From Chiridota heheva (Eukaryota; Echinodermata; Holothuroidea; Apodida; Chiridotidae), in contig JAIGNY010003198.1 in NCBI GenBank assembly GCA_020152595.1, forward strand, positions 186,001 through 250,000: DNA of 64,000 nucleotides. The letters run 5' to 3'. The translations under genes were made by a program, and so were the position numbers. The number at the start of each line of letters is the position of its first letter. Positions within the stretch are counted from its first letter, which is position 1. Positions 23,011 through 34,682 of the stretch are shown here, piece by piece. The notes under the pieces were generated by a model. It did no database searches, was not told the DNA's origin, and saw only the letters and a program-made list of their open reading frames with translations.

Positions 23011-24140
23011 ACAGCAACCTATAATTATTGCCGCTATTTCGCAATTAATTCAAAGCAGTACAGACGTATGACCAGGGATGACGGAGCACGTAGGACGGAG
23101 ATGCGGCAAGAACCCCAACTCTTCTGTCTGTCTTTGTTGTATTTGGCACGCCATGAAGGCAAATAATTGGAGGTGTCCGGCGACTCCGACCGTCGGCCTC
23201 GGGAAGTACACAGCAGAGATTTTGACAGTTATGAAACAGAACCATCGTCATCCTAACAAGTTAGGGTTAACTTGGTTATGTTTAGGGTTAAACTTCAAAA
23301 CTCCCCTGTATGTTGGGCAATATATCATTTTCGTATCGATCACGTCGCTCTTTTTATGCTAGGCGTACACTAAAATGAAAATCTTTGTAAATTTCGACCA
23401 ATCTTAAGCTTTCATTTGGCTCTTAAATGATTGAAATAGCGCTTCCGGGGCCTCGCCCACTGGACTTCACCAGATATAAATCTTTAATAGGCCTACTTTA
23501 TTGCGCTTATATTTTCATAACATATTTTCTTAAATTTCCTGATTTATCTGAATTTAATCCAAGTTTGAGTACTATTTGAACTTGGAAATCTTTAAATTTC
23601 GGCCGAATCTAAGCTTTTATCAGTTTATTTGACTTTCAAAATTAATATCAAAATCGTTAATTATTCAAATAACTTATTTCCTTTACTCTAGGCAGGGGCG
23701 TAAGAACCGGGGCCAGGGGCGCCAAGTAGCACTTGCCGGGCCCCCATCCAATAATGAAGGTCTGAAAAATTGATTTTGATGAGTCAGATTCCCTTTACAT
23801 CCTTTCTTATTCCAAAGAGAGCATTTTCGTGACATTTGCTTAAATTTGTAAAATTTGCTTTTTTTCGTAAATTGTCTTTCAATATCTAAGAAATTTCCTT
23901 CTTTTAATTTTTTTTCTAATGTTGCCAATTGTTTTCATAATTTCCAATAATTTTATGAAATTTTCTCTTAACACCACGCCCCACCTTCTCCCATTTTTCA
24001 AATAGTTTACAAGAGGCTCGTATACAGAACTGTGTAGGTTTGTTTGGAACAAAAATAAAATCTGCCCTCTCCCCAATGTGAAATATATTACTACGCCGCT
24101 GCTTTTGGGCAGGGGGCAGTGCGCCCCCATTTCCTCGTGG
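23010..24140. other. Non-coding sequence, no clear feature
   Basis: Contains a GC-rich MITE-end-like piece (23692-23750: GGGGCGTAAGAACCGGGGCC) but no paired end was found. Confidence 0.35.
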
Positions 24141-24830
24141 TTCCGTCATCTCTGCTTCAACATTCTCGGGGCGGAACAGTATTTGAAGTGGAGGGGAACG
24201 ATTAGCCTGAAAAACTCTGGACATAGTCATAAATTTGGGGCGTCTCCAGGGTTTCGTCCCTAGATATGACACACTTTTAAGCAATTTTCTGCTCCAAAGA
24301 TTACAAGAAGCGGAAGACTTTGACCCTGGATTTGTGACAATTTTAAGCAATCAAAATCAATGAATCACCTTTTTAAGCAATAAAACGCATGACTTCCGGG
24401 GCTACGCCCCCTGGGTAGGAATTGTTAAGCAATTTCCTAATCGGCGTGCCGTCTAAACGGTGCATGCCAAATTAGATCTATGCACGCCCAACGTTTTACT
24501 CCCAGTGAAACATGACCCACTACGCTACTGGTCCCACAGGTGGGATAGTAGGTCCCAAAAGTGGGAAATGGAATTACGGCCCTATGGTGACAAAGAGGAC
24601 TCAGAGTATACGGAGACGATCAGTGAGATGTTATTATATAGCCTACATGATATGGAAGTACTGGAGCAACTAAACTAAAAAGAGCGTATGAGAGGATTCT
24701 GATCCGTGGCAAGTGGAGGGGGAAAGGGGAAAGGTTTGAAACGATTTGCCTGAAAAGCTTTGGATATAGTCAGAGAATTGGAAACTGTTAGGTGCTTTTC
24801 AAACTTTATTTTTCTAAATTGACCAAGAGA
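24140..24830. repeat. Two related copies of a short dispersed repeat
   Basis: 24165-24245 (GAGGGGAACGATTAGCCTGA then AAAACTCTGGACATAGTCA) resembles 24712-24790 (GAAACGATTTGCCTGAAAAG then CTTTGGATATAGTCAGAGAA). Between them are 'CTTCCGGGGCTACGCCCCCTGG' palindromic text and no gene. Confidence 0.5.
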
Positions 24831-24976
24831 GTTATTTCCTAAAGCTGTAGATTGAATATTCATAACGCAATTACAATGGGTATCAATCAAATGGAGATTC
24901 CATCGTTTTTAAAAACTTAACTTAATAACTTACGAAGTTAGTCATACATTGGGGCGTTTTCCATTTTTTTAATATC

Positions 24977-25479
<503 letters not shown>

Positions 25480-25529
25480 GTAGACGCTTATATAGCGCTT
25501 ATATTGAGAACAAAACTAAGCGCTTTACA

Positions 25530-27836
25530 TTATTGGGTAAAAAAGTGTGTTTTCAATTGCTTCTTGAAATTAATAGTGTCACTTGCAGATCTGATGTGGA
25601 CAGGCAGCTCATTCCAGAGAGATGATCCAGTGACAGCAAAGTTGTAACGACTAACTTGTTTGCTGCCATACTGTCTCCTTATCAGTGGGCCATTAGAGGC
25701 AGACCTAAGTCTGGGATCTGGGACATACAGATGAATTAATTCAGACAGATAAATTGGTGCAAGACCATGGAGAATTTTGAAAAGATGAACATAAAGCCTA
25801 AACCTGATTCGTGACTGTACTTTGAGCTAATGCAAATGGGAAATTATAGGAGTAATATGAGATCTTATACCTATGCCAGAGATCAGTCTTGCAGCAGTAT
25901 TCTGAACAAGTTGAAGTTTGTTCAACAGGCCCCCTGACAAACCACTTAGTAAACCAGAAGCATAATCAATTCTGCTGATCACCAGTGATTGAACAGCACA
26001 CTTACATGCATCATGAGTAAGATAAGGCCTTATTTTACGCAGCTGCCCGTGAAAGTTGGCACTGCTGCACACCTGATTCACATGTTTAGACATTGATAAA
26101 CTGTTATCAAAATAGGCCCCAAGGTTCCTGATATAGTTAGACCCAAGGACTGCAACCGTGCCAAGTTGCAGTGAGATATCATGCAATCCATAATAACGCC
26201 TATGGTAAGTGGATGAAAAGATGATAAATTCAGTTTTATCATCATTGAGCTTCAGACTACTCGTCAACATCCAGGTACAAATATCAGATATGCAACTAGA
26301 GAGGTGAAGTTTGGCACGGTCACCATCTCCAGTGAAGGAGGGATCAAATAGTATATAAAGTTGTAAATCATCAGCAAACTGATGGTACATGACATTATGA
26401 CTTTCAATGAGATCAAACAAAGGAGCAATGAACGTTGTAAATAAAATTGGTCCCAAAACAGACCCCTGTGGGACACTATATTTAAGGGGCACTGGGGAAG
26501 AAGAAAATTTGCCAACCTTGACTCTTTGAAACCTGTCAGTTAAGTATGATTTTACCATATCCAAAACAAGGCCCCTTATGAAAAATCATTTGTCAAGGGT
26601 GTCAAGAAGTAAATCAACATTGATGGAATCAAAAGCAGCTCTGAGATCTAGGAGTACCAGCAAAAGTGCCTGATTGTTGTCAAGTTGTGCACTTATATCA
26701 TACTGAACTCTCATTAGAGCAGTCTCAGTGCTATGTCTTGCTTTATAGGCCGACTGCATTTTGCTATCCAGACCTTGGTCAGAAATATGTTTGCATAATT
26801 GATGCAAAACAACTCTCTCCACAAGTTTACTGACAAAGTTTAAATTTGAAACCGGCCTGTAATTAGCAAGGTTAATAGGATCTAGTGATGTTTTTTTAAG
26901 AATTGGGATAACTAAACCTGTCTTCCAAGCAGATGGGAAGACACCAGAGGACAAGGATGAATTCACAATCTTACACAAGTGAGGTAGAAAGCATGTCAAA
27001 CACTTTTTTAGAAGCCATGTTGGTATTGTATCCAAACCACAGCTTTTGTTAGGAGCAGCTTGAATAATATCTTTCAAATTACTACAACTTACTAACTTAA
27101 AATCAGATAGCACAACAGAAGGTAGACACTTAGGTGGAATTCTAGGTCTGCATAGCCCTTCTGTTGCAACCAAATAAGATATTTTATTTACAACTGTGTT
27201 TATCTTAAAATCAAAGAAGCCGCTGAAGCTGTCACGAAGAGTTTGATTACATCCCATATTTGGGAGTTTTGGTTCGTTACACCTAAGAAGGGAGCTGACA
27301 ACATAATGAGTTGTTCTTTGATCTTCACAAGCTAAAGCATCAGTGTAGTAATCAGACTTTGCCTGTCTAATGTTCTTAATGAGTTTATGGCAATGAGATT
27401 TGTAACAGTTCAGGTTTTTATCTGAGGGATGCTTGTCTGCCTTCCTCCTAAGGGATCTCCTAAGTTGTCGTTGGCGGTGTATCTCTATGGAGTACCATGG
27501 TGCACTTTTTCTTTTGGGCACACGAGTAATTGCCGGAGCATGATTCTCGAGAATGGTCCTAACAGCATCATTAAAATCATTGACCAGTGATGTAGGATCT
27601 GAAGATTCACAGGCCTTGGTGAGTGCAGGAGACAGGTCTTCTACAAACTGTGAGATATTTATCCATAGACTTGAAGTCTCTAAGAGTAACGACCTGGTGA
27701 GAGGGAGGTTCTTTAGGTTCACGAATATTGGAGAATATGGTATGGTGGTCAGAGAAAGCATTGGGAAAGACTTTGACATTGTCAAGGACGATATTGTCAG
27801 CTTTACGAGATATAATAAGGTCGAGTGTGTGGCCAT
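25530..27836 (-). pseudogene. LINE reverse transcriptase ORF with two nonsense codons
   Basis: Landmarks from N to C: APWYSIEIHRQRQLRRSLRR (linker), NKSCGLDTIPTWLLKK (motif 0/1), VIPILKKTSLDPINLANYRP (fingers), LVLLDLRAAFDSINVDLLLD (motif A with catalytic Asp), SVPQGSVLGPILF (motif B), HQFADDLQLYI (motif C with both Asp), SSLKLNDDKTEFIIF (thumb), and a C-terminal LWNELPVHIRSASDTINFKK block. The breaks are a TGA at 26588-26586, just after motif A, and a TAG at 25829-25827, where close relatives have the Trp of an HLHW motif. All RT catalytic residues are present. Confidence 0.9.
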
Positions 27837-28310
27837 GGATGTGAGTAGCAGCCTTGACGTGTTGCTCCAAGTTAGTGCTCTCCATTATGTCACATAAATC
27901 AGTCACACCAGTACAAGTCAAATCCTCAAAGTGAATATTGAAGTCACCTCCAATTATAAGACGGCCTGGTTTAGTGGCTAGGTATTGCATCAGAAACATA
28001 AACTCATCCATAAATGATACTCCTGAGCCAGAATTTAAAGTTGAGGATGGTGTGCGGTAAATAATGACAATACAAAGGGATGGTCTGCGGCAAGAAACTT
28101 CCATATATTCAAATGTTGTAGCATTTATTGAAGGATCAATACACTGACACTGATAAGGGTTCTAATAAACAAGGGCCACACCACCTCCTTGAGCTTCACC
28201 AGGTCTAGAAACAGACCTATTCGCATTCTTAACACTTCAGGGTTATATACCTTCTGACTGATATCTTCCAAGGCCATATCATTGTTTTTAGTTTTATTCA
28301 GGCTAATCAT
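27607..28310 (-). pseudogene. Endonuclease remnant of the CR1/L2-like LINE
   Basis: The minus-strand frame has RLIIGGDFNIHFEDL (GDFN motif), HGHTLDLIIS and NAFSDHHTIFSNI (SDHH motif). It lies in a different frame from the RT, so a frameshift lies near 27655. The N-terminal catalytic part is missing or unreadable above 28104, though a short APE-like 'PGEAQGGGVALVY' text remains near 28200-28160. Confidence 0.85.
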
Positions 28311-28671
28311 TCATTGTTTGAGTTTCTTTCAGACAAGATTCACATTTCATCATTTTCTTTTCATGCTAAAATCTGATTGTATTGCTTTTGTTTGATATCC
28401 AACCACTTGATTCAAGTTTCTTTAGAGTTCAGATAATGGATTGTTTCTTCATTCAGAGCACAAATTCATTGTTTAGCGCATTCCATTGGAAAGTTTCAAC
28501 TTTGTCTTAACATCTATAGTCTTGTCAGATCTCATCTTAAAACATCCATACCCCTGCATTTCTGCCCTTCCCCTGTTCCAATAAGTCCCAAATTGTAATC
28601 ACTTATTCTTCAAACAGTTAAAAAACATGCACTAAAGTTAATCAAAATCCAATCATCATATCTTGATGACA

Positions 28672-28703
28672 AACAAGCAAGCAAGCAAACAAACAAACAA
28701 GAA
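28672..28703. repeat. AAGC/AAAC microsatellite
   Basis: AAGCAAGCAAGC followed by AAACAAACAAAC; resembles a LINE tail but no LINE end precedes it. Confidence 0.7.
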
Positions 28704-28789
28704 AGAAATCCATGGAGTTGCAAATCTCATCAACTTAAGCATACGCATGGTGGGGGACATAGCTTATAATAATAACTATGGGGCCCGGA

Positions 28790-29430
28790 GAAGAAATGGT
28801 TGAAAGGGATTACTAGCTCTGTGACCTTTGACATTTGAACTTTTGACCCCAGAGTTTCAGGGACACATGATACCACAGTATCATGATACAAACATAGGAT
28901 TGGTATAGGTCTTGCACTTTAAGAACTGAAAGTGGCACAAAAATGTACAAATTAGTACACAATTACCCCCTAAAATCACATATTTGACCTCTGATCTCAG
29001 ACCTTTGACTCTAATCACTGAAACAACATCTGAAAATATTTACACTTATCGTACCCTACTGTATGACACCAATACGTTCATGCTCACGTCACACTTACCA
29101 TTCCATAACAATAGGTGGAAATGGTGAAAAGTGGTCAATAGCTCTGTGACCTTTGACCTTTAAATCCAGAGTCTACAGGACACAATTTGTACCAAGGGAT
29201 TACGGTACAACATAGGGTTAAGGTTTTGTACTTTTTGAGTTTAAAATGGTGCCAAATTTTGTATAAAAAAGTACGTATTTGACCTTTGACCATGACTTTT
29301 GATCTCCAATCATTTAAAATATTTGTTAGAATGTTAAACCCGACGCCACCTATGCAATTTGTAAAGATACCAAGTAATTTCTTCAAAAGATATCCATCAC
29401 CGAAAAACTTGTTTCATTTGACCTGTGACC
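28790..29430. repeat. About 320-bp tandem repeat, two copies, with TGACCTTTGAC motifs
   Basis: 'TAGCTCTGTGACCTTTGACA...CCAGAGTTTCAGGGACACA' at 28813 and 'TAGCTCTGTGACCTTTGACC...CCAGAGTCTACAGGACACA' at 29140 start two similar units that continue through a '...TTTTGTACTTT...' block. Many TGACCTTTGAC strings lie within. Confidence 0.65.
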
Positions 29431-29520
29431 TTTGTACCAAAACCTTGGAGACAAAATTCCGGCCAAGGGTACCCGTCCACCAATTTTGGTTAATTTTAGT
29501 TCACGTGTGTTGTTTGCTCA

Positions 29521-29600
29521 CACAAGCACGCACACACACAAACACACACACACAGACACACACACACACAGACACACACACACACACACAGACATACACA
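29521..29600. repeat. CA dinucleotide microsatellite
   Basis: ACACACAC tract with scattered G and A interruptions, ending in ACGGACAGACGACAGACG. Confidence 0.9.
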
Positions 29601-29967
29601 CGGACAGACGACAGACGCAAAAACGTTTCAAAAATTGAATGACCCTAACCCCTACCCTGGTGGGCCCCACCAGACCCTCTAATATCAAGGGGAGTGGCCA
29701 TGTAGTGTAGGAGGTTGTGGCAGTTATTTGCTTATACAACAAAGTGACTACAAAACTGGAGGTCGGACATCCGAGAATGTTGTGGTGCACAGCGACGTAA
29801 CAATGCTCTTTTGACGATCTCAAACTTCAGTCAAAGGGAAAACAAACAGGTAGTCATCATTGCAGTTAATGGGTGAAAAACCTATTTTTTGTCATTTTTC
29901 AACAATTACTGGACATACTTTTTTTTTCTTCACAAATGTTGTGTATTAGATAATAGTTTCCAACATA

Positions 29968-30085
29968 TATGAGTACCATTAATTTTCGTTGTCTGGCTGA
30001 GGCGACACAAGTATTCATAAAAAGTATCCCATTGATTGTCTAATGATAAAGTTGCCTCCCAACTTAGCCAAACCGTACTGAGATC
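29968..30085 (+). repeat. About 110-bp dispersed repeat, copy 2
   Basis: ATTAATTTTCGTTGTCTGGC to ACTGAGATC; same unit as 14172 and 30423. Confidence 0.85.
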
Positions 30086-30414
30086 CATTGGCGTAGGCAG
30101 GTTTTTTGTTTGAGAAAGGGGGCTACTCATTGGTATGATTTTTAACCCGTGACAGTATCTAAGCGGAGCGCCACTATGGGTTGGCGCGTAGCGTTCAGAG
30201 AAATTTTTCCAATAAATGCTGCCTATAGATTGCCGGAAATGGCACTTCCTAGGCCAAAAACTTGCAAATTTGAGGCTGTATTTCTTTGATTGTTCACAAT
30301 GTTCTCATTTTATGTATGCGCATCTGTACGATACATAGGCATATAGGTGTAATTTAATTTTTGTTAATATGGGATTGGGGCCATGGCCCCCGTGCCCCTC
30401 TGGCCACGCCAGTG
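30086..30414. mobile_element. hAT-type MITE with perfect 8-bp target duplication
   Basis: 329-bp insert flanked by CTGAGATC on both sides (30078-30085 and 30415-30422). The ends CATTGGCGTAGGCAGG and CCTCTGGCCACGCCAGTG are imperfect inverted repeats (TGGCGT-GCCAG core). No ORF. It sits between the two tandem copies of the 110-bp repeat. Confidence 0.85.
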
Positions 30415-30422
30415 CTGAGATC

Positions 30423-30530
30423 ATTAATTTTCGTTGACTGGCTGAGGCGACACAAGTATTCATAAAAAATATCCCATTGATTGTAATGATTAAGTTTCCC
30501 CTCCAACTTAGCAAAACCGCACTGAGATAA
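30423..30530 (+). repeat. About 110-bp dispersed repeat, copy 3
   Basis: ATTAATTTTCGTTGACTGGC to GCACTGAGAT; with copy 2 it forms a tandem pair split by the MITE. Confidence 0.85.
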
Positions 30531-31270
30531 GATGAGATAACAGAGGCGAAACCTAACTTCCATTCAACTCGGTTGGTGGAGGTAGTAAGAAAATTATCTT
30601 CCCAGCATATGTAAAACAGATCAAGGGTCCCAACATCCTGTCAAAGAAGTGGTGGCGTCCTTTGCATGCTTTACGATATACCGCACAAACAGACAAAACT
30701 TCAATTTCAAGAAGCTGTTGTCGATGAATGGGAGGAACAAAGTTAGGTTCGGGTGATTATTCTTGCGGAATTGGCTGCTTAAAGTAAATCTTCACACAAT
30801 CGCAATTGTTGTGAAAAATATACTCAAAGGTTTGGCACACATTTGTTCAAGTGAATGACTGAGTTAGTGATAATATGCAACTGCAATTTATATGGCTAGC
30901 CTACCACTTTTTGGTGTAGGCTACTCGTCCTAACGTTAGCTTAACACGTTACATTACAGTTTTAGTAACATTAGGTCTATCCTAATTGCTAATACTTATT
31001 TTTAAGTTTCAACTTTAAAGCTTGACTAAATCCGATCACGGTACTGCTTCCACCTTCCCCTCTATCCCCACCCCTAAGCCAAGCTGGCAACGTCACTTTA
31101 TGATGGTGGGCTAAGTTCCAGTAAAGTTTAACGGTTTTGGCTTTTCTCAAAACTGGGCGGTTAATTCTAATGTTATTTATAGGCCTACTTAAGTTATAAA
31201 GTTGTAGCCTTGTCCGAAATTAGCAAAGCCGGACCACAAAGCCTGGTTTAAACTGAGTAAGCCTAGGCCT
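30530..31270. other. Non-coding sequence
   Basis: No exon or mobile end recognised; contains AGGCCTA strings near 31180 and 31264. Confidence 0.35.
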
Positions 31271-32000
31271 TTTTGGGATCAAATGAAGTTTTTGGTATGG
31301 ATTTAAAAGTTACATGGTTGGATAGAGCAAAAGAATCTCAACAAAGAAATTGGTTGAAGGAATCCAAAGTTATGCTTCAGTAAATATTAATGTTATGTGC
31401 AATTGTTGTCACGACGGCCAAAAATGCATTTTTCAAAAGGCCTACACTTCCATTTGGTAATTCAGAATGTGGGTGAACTTACTTGGTCAACATCCTACAA
31501 AAAAAAAAAAAAACTTTAGCAACTTGAATTATATTAAATTTTTTACACTAGTTCAAATATTGGAAAAATATATGTTAATTACATTTGTCACATTTTGACC
31601 TATTGGCCTAAGTAAGTGGAAACCTGTATTTTCAAGAGGTTGAAAAATTAATGAATAATTAAGAAATTACAAGCTAATAAAATTAGCAATTTCCTTAACA
31701 AGCTTGATATCCATCGAAAGTCAAGAATGGCAACTGGCATATATTAAAAAAAAAATAGCATTTTAAAGCTCATAACAGGTGCGTCATGATACATTCATCT
31801 CAATATCCACTTCATATTCTATTAAAGTGTATAACAAAGTTGATTTTGTTAGCTATTAATTCAATTCACCAATAAATTGCACCCTAATTCACAATGACAA
31901 GTATATATGTTGTACTTGCTTTACATACAAAATTACAATATGTGCAAAAATTTACAGTTTTAGTGCAAAGGAAAGATGATAATGATTAAAGGATGATATA
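31270..32000 (-). repeat. Dispersed non-coding repeat, copy 2 (inverted relative to copy 1)
   Basis: Inverted homologue of 12830-13800: shared blocks are AAACTTCATTT..., AATTGGTTGAAGGAATCCAAAG, 'GACGGCCAAAAATGCATTTTTC', 'GACCTATTGGCCTAAGTAAG', 'ATAACAGGTGCGTCATGATA' and 'CACAATGACAAGTATATATG'. The two copies face each other across about 17 kb. Confidence 0.65.
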
Positions 32001-32185
32001 GCTGATAATTAGTACTGCACTTTGCATGCAATAGTAGTTAAGTATTGCATAGAACATTTTTAAAGTTTGAAAACAAGTGCATCATTTTCACCAACAATTT
32101 GTCACTGATACACTTGTGCAAAATGCCAAGACGAATGAATAATCAAAATATATCACACATGATTAATCATAATACCCTTGGGTAT

Positions 32186-32559
32186 CTATGTAAGTAACTG
32201 CACTATGTAAGTAACTGCACTATGTAAGTAACTGCACTATGTAAGTAACTGCACTATGTAAGTAAATGCACTATGTAAGTAAATGCACTATGTAAGTAGC
32301 TGCACTATGTAAGTAACTGCTCTATGTAAGTAACTGCACTATGTAAGTAACTGCACTATGTAAGTAACTGCACTATGTAAGTAACTGCACTATGTAAGTA
32401 ACTGCACTATGTAAGTAACTGCACTATGTAAGTAACTGCACTATGTAAGTAACTGCACTATGTAAGTAACTGCACTATGTAAGTAACTGCACTATGTAAG
32501 TAACTGCACTATGTAAGTAACTGCACTATGTAAGTAACTGCACTATGTAAGTAACTGCA
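32186..32559 (+). repeat. 17-bp minisatellite, exactly 22 units
   Basis: Unit CTATGTAAGTAACTGCA repeated 22 times (374 bp) with only a few point variants (for example AAATGCA, TAGCTGCA, CTGCTC). Each unit carries GTAAGT, the consensus 5' splice-site core, on the plus strand. Confidence 0.96.
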
Positions 32560-32561
32560 CT

Positions 32562-33032
32562 GTTTATTTGAAGATTTATGTATATATTTTGCAGTGATTT
32601 CTGTTAATTTGTTACAACAAATTTTACTTGACTTTTTTTGAGCTGAGATGAGATTACCTTACACAGACCAGTACATCCGACTTATTTATGACATATAATT
32701 TGCATATCGATATTTCGATGATATCAATATTTTTCAGGTGATATATCGATATTGCTGAGGCCTGAACTTTTACTGTTTCTGTGCTTGATCTTTTGAGATA
32801 GAAATCATGTGAAGAACATTTTTAAGCATAGTTGGTGTTTATTTGAAGATTTATGTATATATTTTGCAGTGATTTCTGTTAATTTGTACAAAAAGTTTTA
32901 CATGACTTGTTTTTAAGCCGAGACGAGCTTACCTCACACAAAACAGTACATTCGACTTACGTATGATGTCATATAATTGTGCATATTGATATTTCGATGA
33001 TATCAATATTTTTTAGGTGATATATCGATATT
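32562..33032 (+). repeat. About 195-bp direct duplication with an internal ATATCGAT palindrome
   Basis: Blocks at 32562-32758 and 32836-33032 share GTTTATTTGAAGATTTATGT, then ATATATTTTGCAGTGATTTC, and end with GATATTTCGATGATATCAAT and GGTGATATATCGATATTGC. Moderate divergence between copies. Confidence 0.85.
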
Positions 33033-33039
33033 GCATTAT

Positions 33040-34130
33040 GCTCAATATTGCCCAAGCTTACTATTACCTAGAGCGTCCACAAAGAATGCATATAAACCAG
33101 CTACACTTTGGACCAATGAAATCATTTTTAGCTAGTCCCCCAAGCAATAAACACTTAAAACATCCAATATACGTCACGCTAAGACTTACAGTAATATGCT
33201 ATGAATGGCAGAGCTTTTCAAGAGCTAAAAGTTACAGTATATGGGGTCGAAATGTGTATTTCTTTTCATATTTGAACACTTTTGACTGGATTCAGTGTTT
33301 AAAAATATCTTATACACATGTAAATGGCACGGGAAGGGAGGGGGGGCGGATGGAATCTAAATTATTGAGAGAATTAACGGTAATTTTTTCTTGATGATCA
33401 TATCGTGAATGGTTATCATACAAAGTGACAACAAAAAAAGTGGATATTTCATTCCCGTTATACATTATTAATTATTTCCGTAACAATTTTTCCCTTCAAT
33501 GATCATTATTATCACATTATTTTTAGTGACAGTTTTTTCCACCAAAAAATTCTCCCACTCCAAAAAAACTCTAAAATATAAACGAACAAGTTAAAAACAA
33601 GTTTTATCTTACCCTAGTTGCCATGGCAGTTTTTGATTTAAGGAGCTGTTGACAGGTCCCTGCTTGAATTAAGGGCCTTAATGAGTTGTTTGTGTTGTAA
33701 TAGGAAGCAAATTTGTATCAGGTGACATGTAACCTACCATCAGGTGACTTCATACGCACAAGTAGATGATTTGATTTCGCGAGTAGATGATGTGATTTAA
33801 ATTCTATCACGTACCTTACAGATGTTTGTCATAATTACTAAATTAGAGGGTGCACTTCCACAATTGTCATTTTTGGCAAGTTTTTTATTGCAAGAACATT
33901 GCTATGATGCCAAATAGTGCTGAATACCTTTTGTAAAGTCTGAAATGGGGGTGGCAAAGTTAGGACAGATGACCTCCTACAAAATGGTGACTTTAAGGCA
34001 GTATGGTGAAGTGCATTCTACATGTTAAGGGATAGGGGTTATGAGTTCAAGTGCTGGGGAAATGTTAAAGAGACAGGAGGTCATGAATTAAAGAAAAGAT
34101 ATATCTTCATAACTTAAAAGAGTTTATGAA
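33040..34130. other. Non-coding, no feature recognised
   Basis: An open frame at 33017-33394 on the plus strand has no protein-like character or flanking splice sites that support it. Confidence 0.35.
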
Positions 34131-34137
34131 ATTGGTT

Positions 34138-34420
34138 AAAGGGGTGCCATAGGTTAAAGGGGGTAGGGTTCATAGTTTAAAAGGGTAGGGTTCATAGCTT
34201 AAAGGGGTAGGTTTCATAGTTTAAAGTGGTAGGGTTTATAGTGTAAAGGGGTAGGGTTTATAGTGTAAAGGGATAGGGTTTATAGTTTAAAGGGTTATGG
34301 TTCATAGTTTAAAGGGGTAGGGTTTATAGTTTAAAGGGGTTGGGTTCCACAGCTTGAAGGGGTAGCATGTCATAGGTTAAGGAGGTAGTGTTTCATAGGT
34401 AAAAGAGATAGTGTCATTAT
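34138..34420 (+). repeat. About 20-22-bp minisatellite
   Basis: Unit close to TTAAAGGGGTAGGGTTCATAG repeated about 12 times with drift (TTTATAGTG, TTGGGTTCCACAGC variants). Purine-rich on the plus strand with GGGG and GGG runs. Confidence 0.9.
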
Positions 34421-34682
34421 TCCGAAAATGAATGAACATGATTTAGTATTTTTATCATTTCTAAATACATTTTTGACCGTTTTTAATTGACAATGGATGT
34501 CAATAACTTTTGAATTAAACATGCACATTTTATCTTTTACCCCTGCTCACATTGGAATAACATGTATTGGGGACTTAAAGGCAAGGTGACCTGAAGTCAC
34601 CAGGTAGATTTTGAAGTTTAAATGCATATTACCTTCAGTTTTTGATAAATGTTTCCAATAAATATAGCTGTTGACTGCATTT

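Larger units (their letters stand above)
25480..28310 (-). mobile_element. CR1/L2-like LINE, 5' truncated, nearly intact RT
   Basis: The minus-strand element has an endonuclease region (28104-27660), a linker and a full RT (about 27200-25850) plus C-terminal region to a stop at 25530, and a 3' UTR containing AAGCGCTATATAAGCG followed by the TAA tail. From 27836 to 25530 a single frame is broken only by two stop codons. The endonuclease N-terminus is absent (about 28300). This is the youngest-looking full RT copy in the window. Confidence 0.92.

Noticed and set aside
29518..29823. Cys/Val-rich frame opposite Thr/His-rich frames
   Set aside because: Translation of the CA microsatellite on either strand.
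32186..32559. CRISPR array
   Set aside because: Units are contiguous 17-bp tandem repeats without spacers, in a eukaryotic context.
33017..33394. 125-codon + strand frame as a gene
   Set aside because: No recognisable domain, spans a duplicated repeat end, no supporting splice sites.
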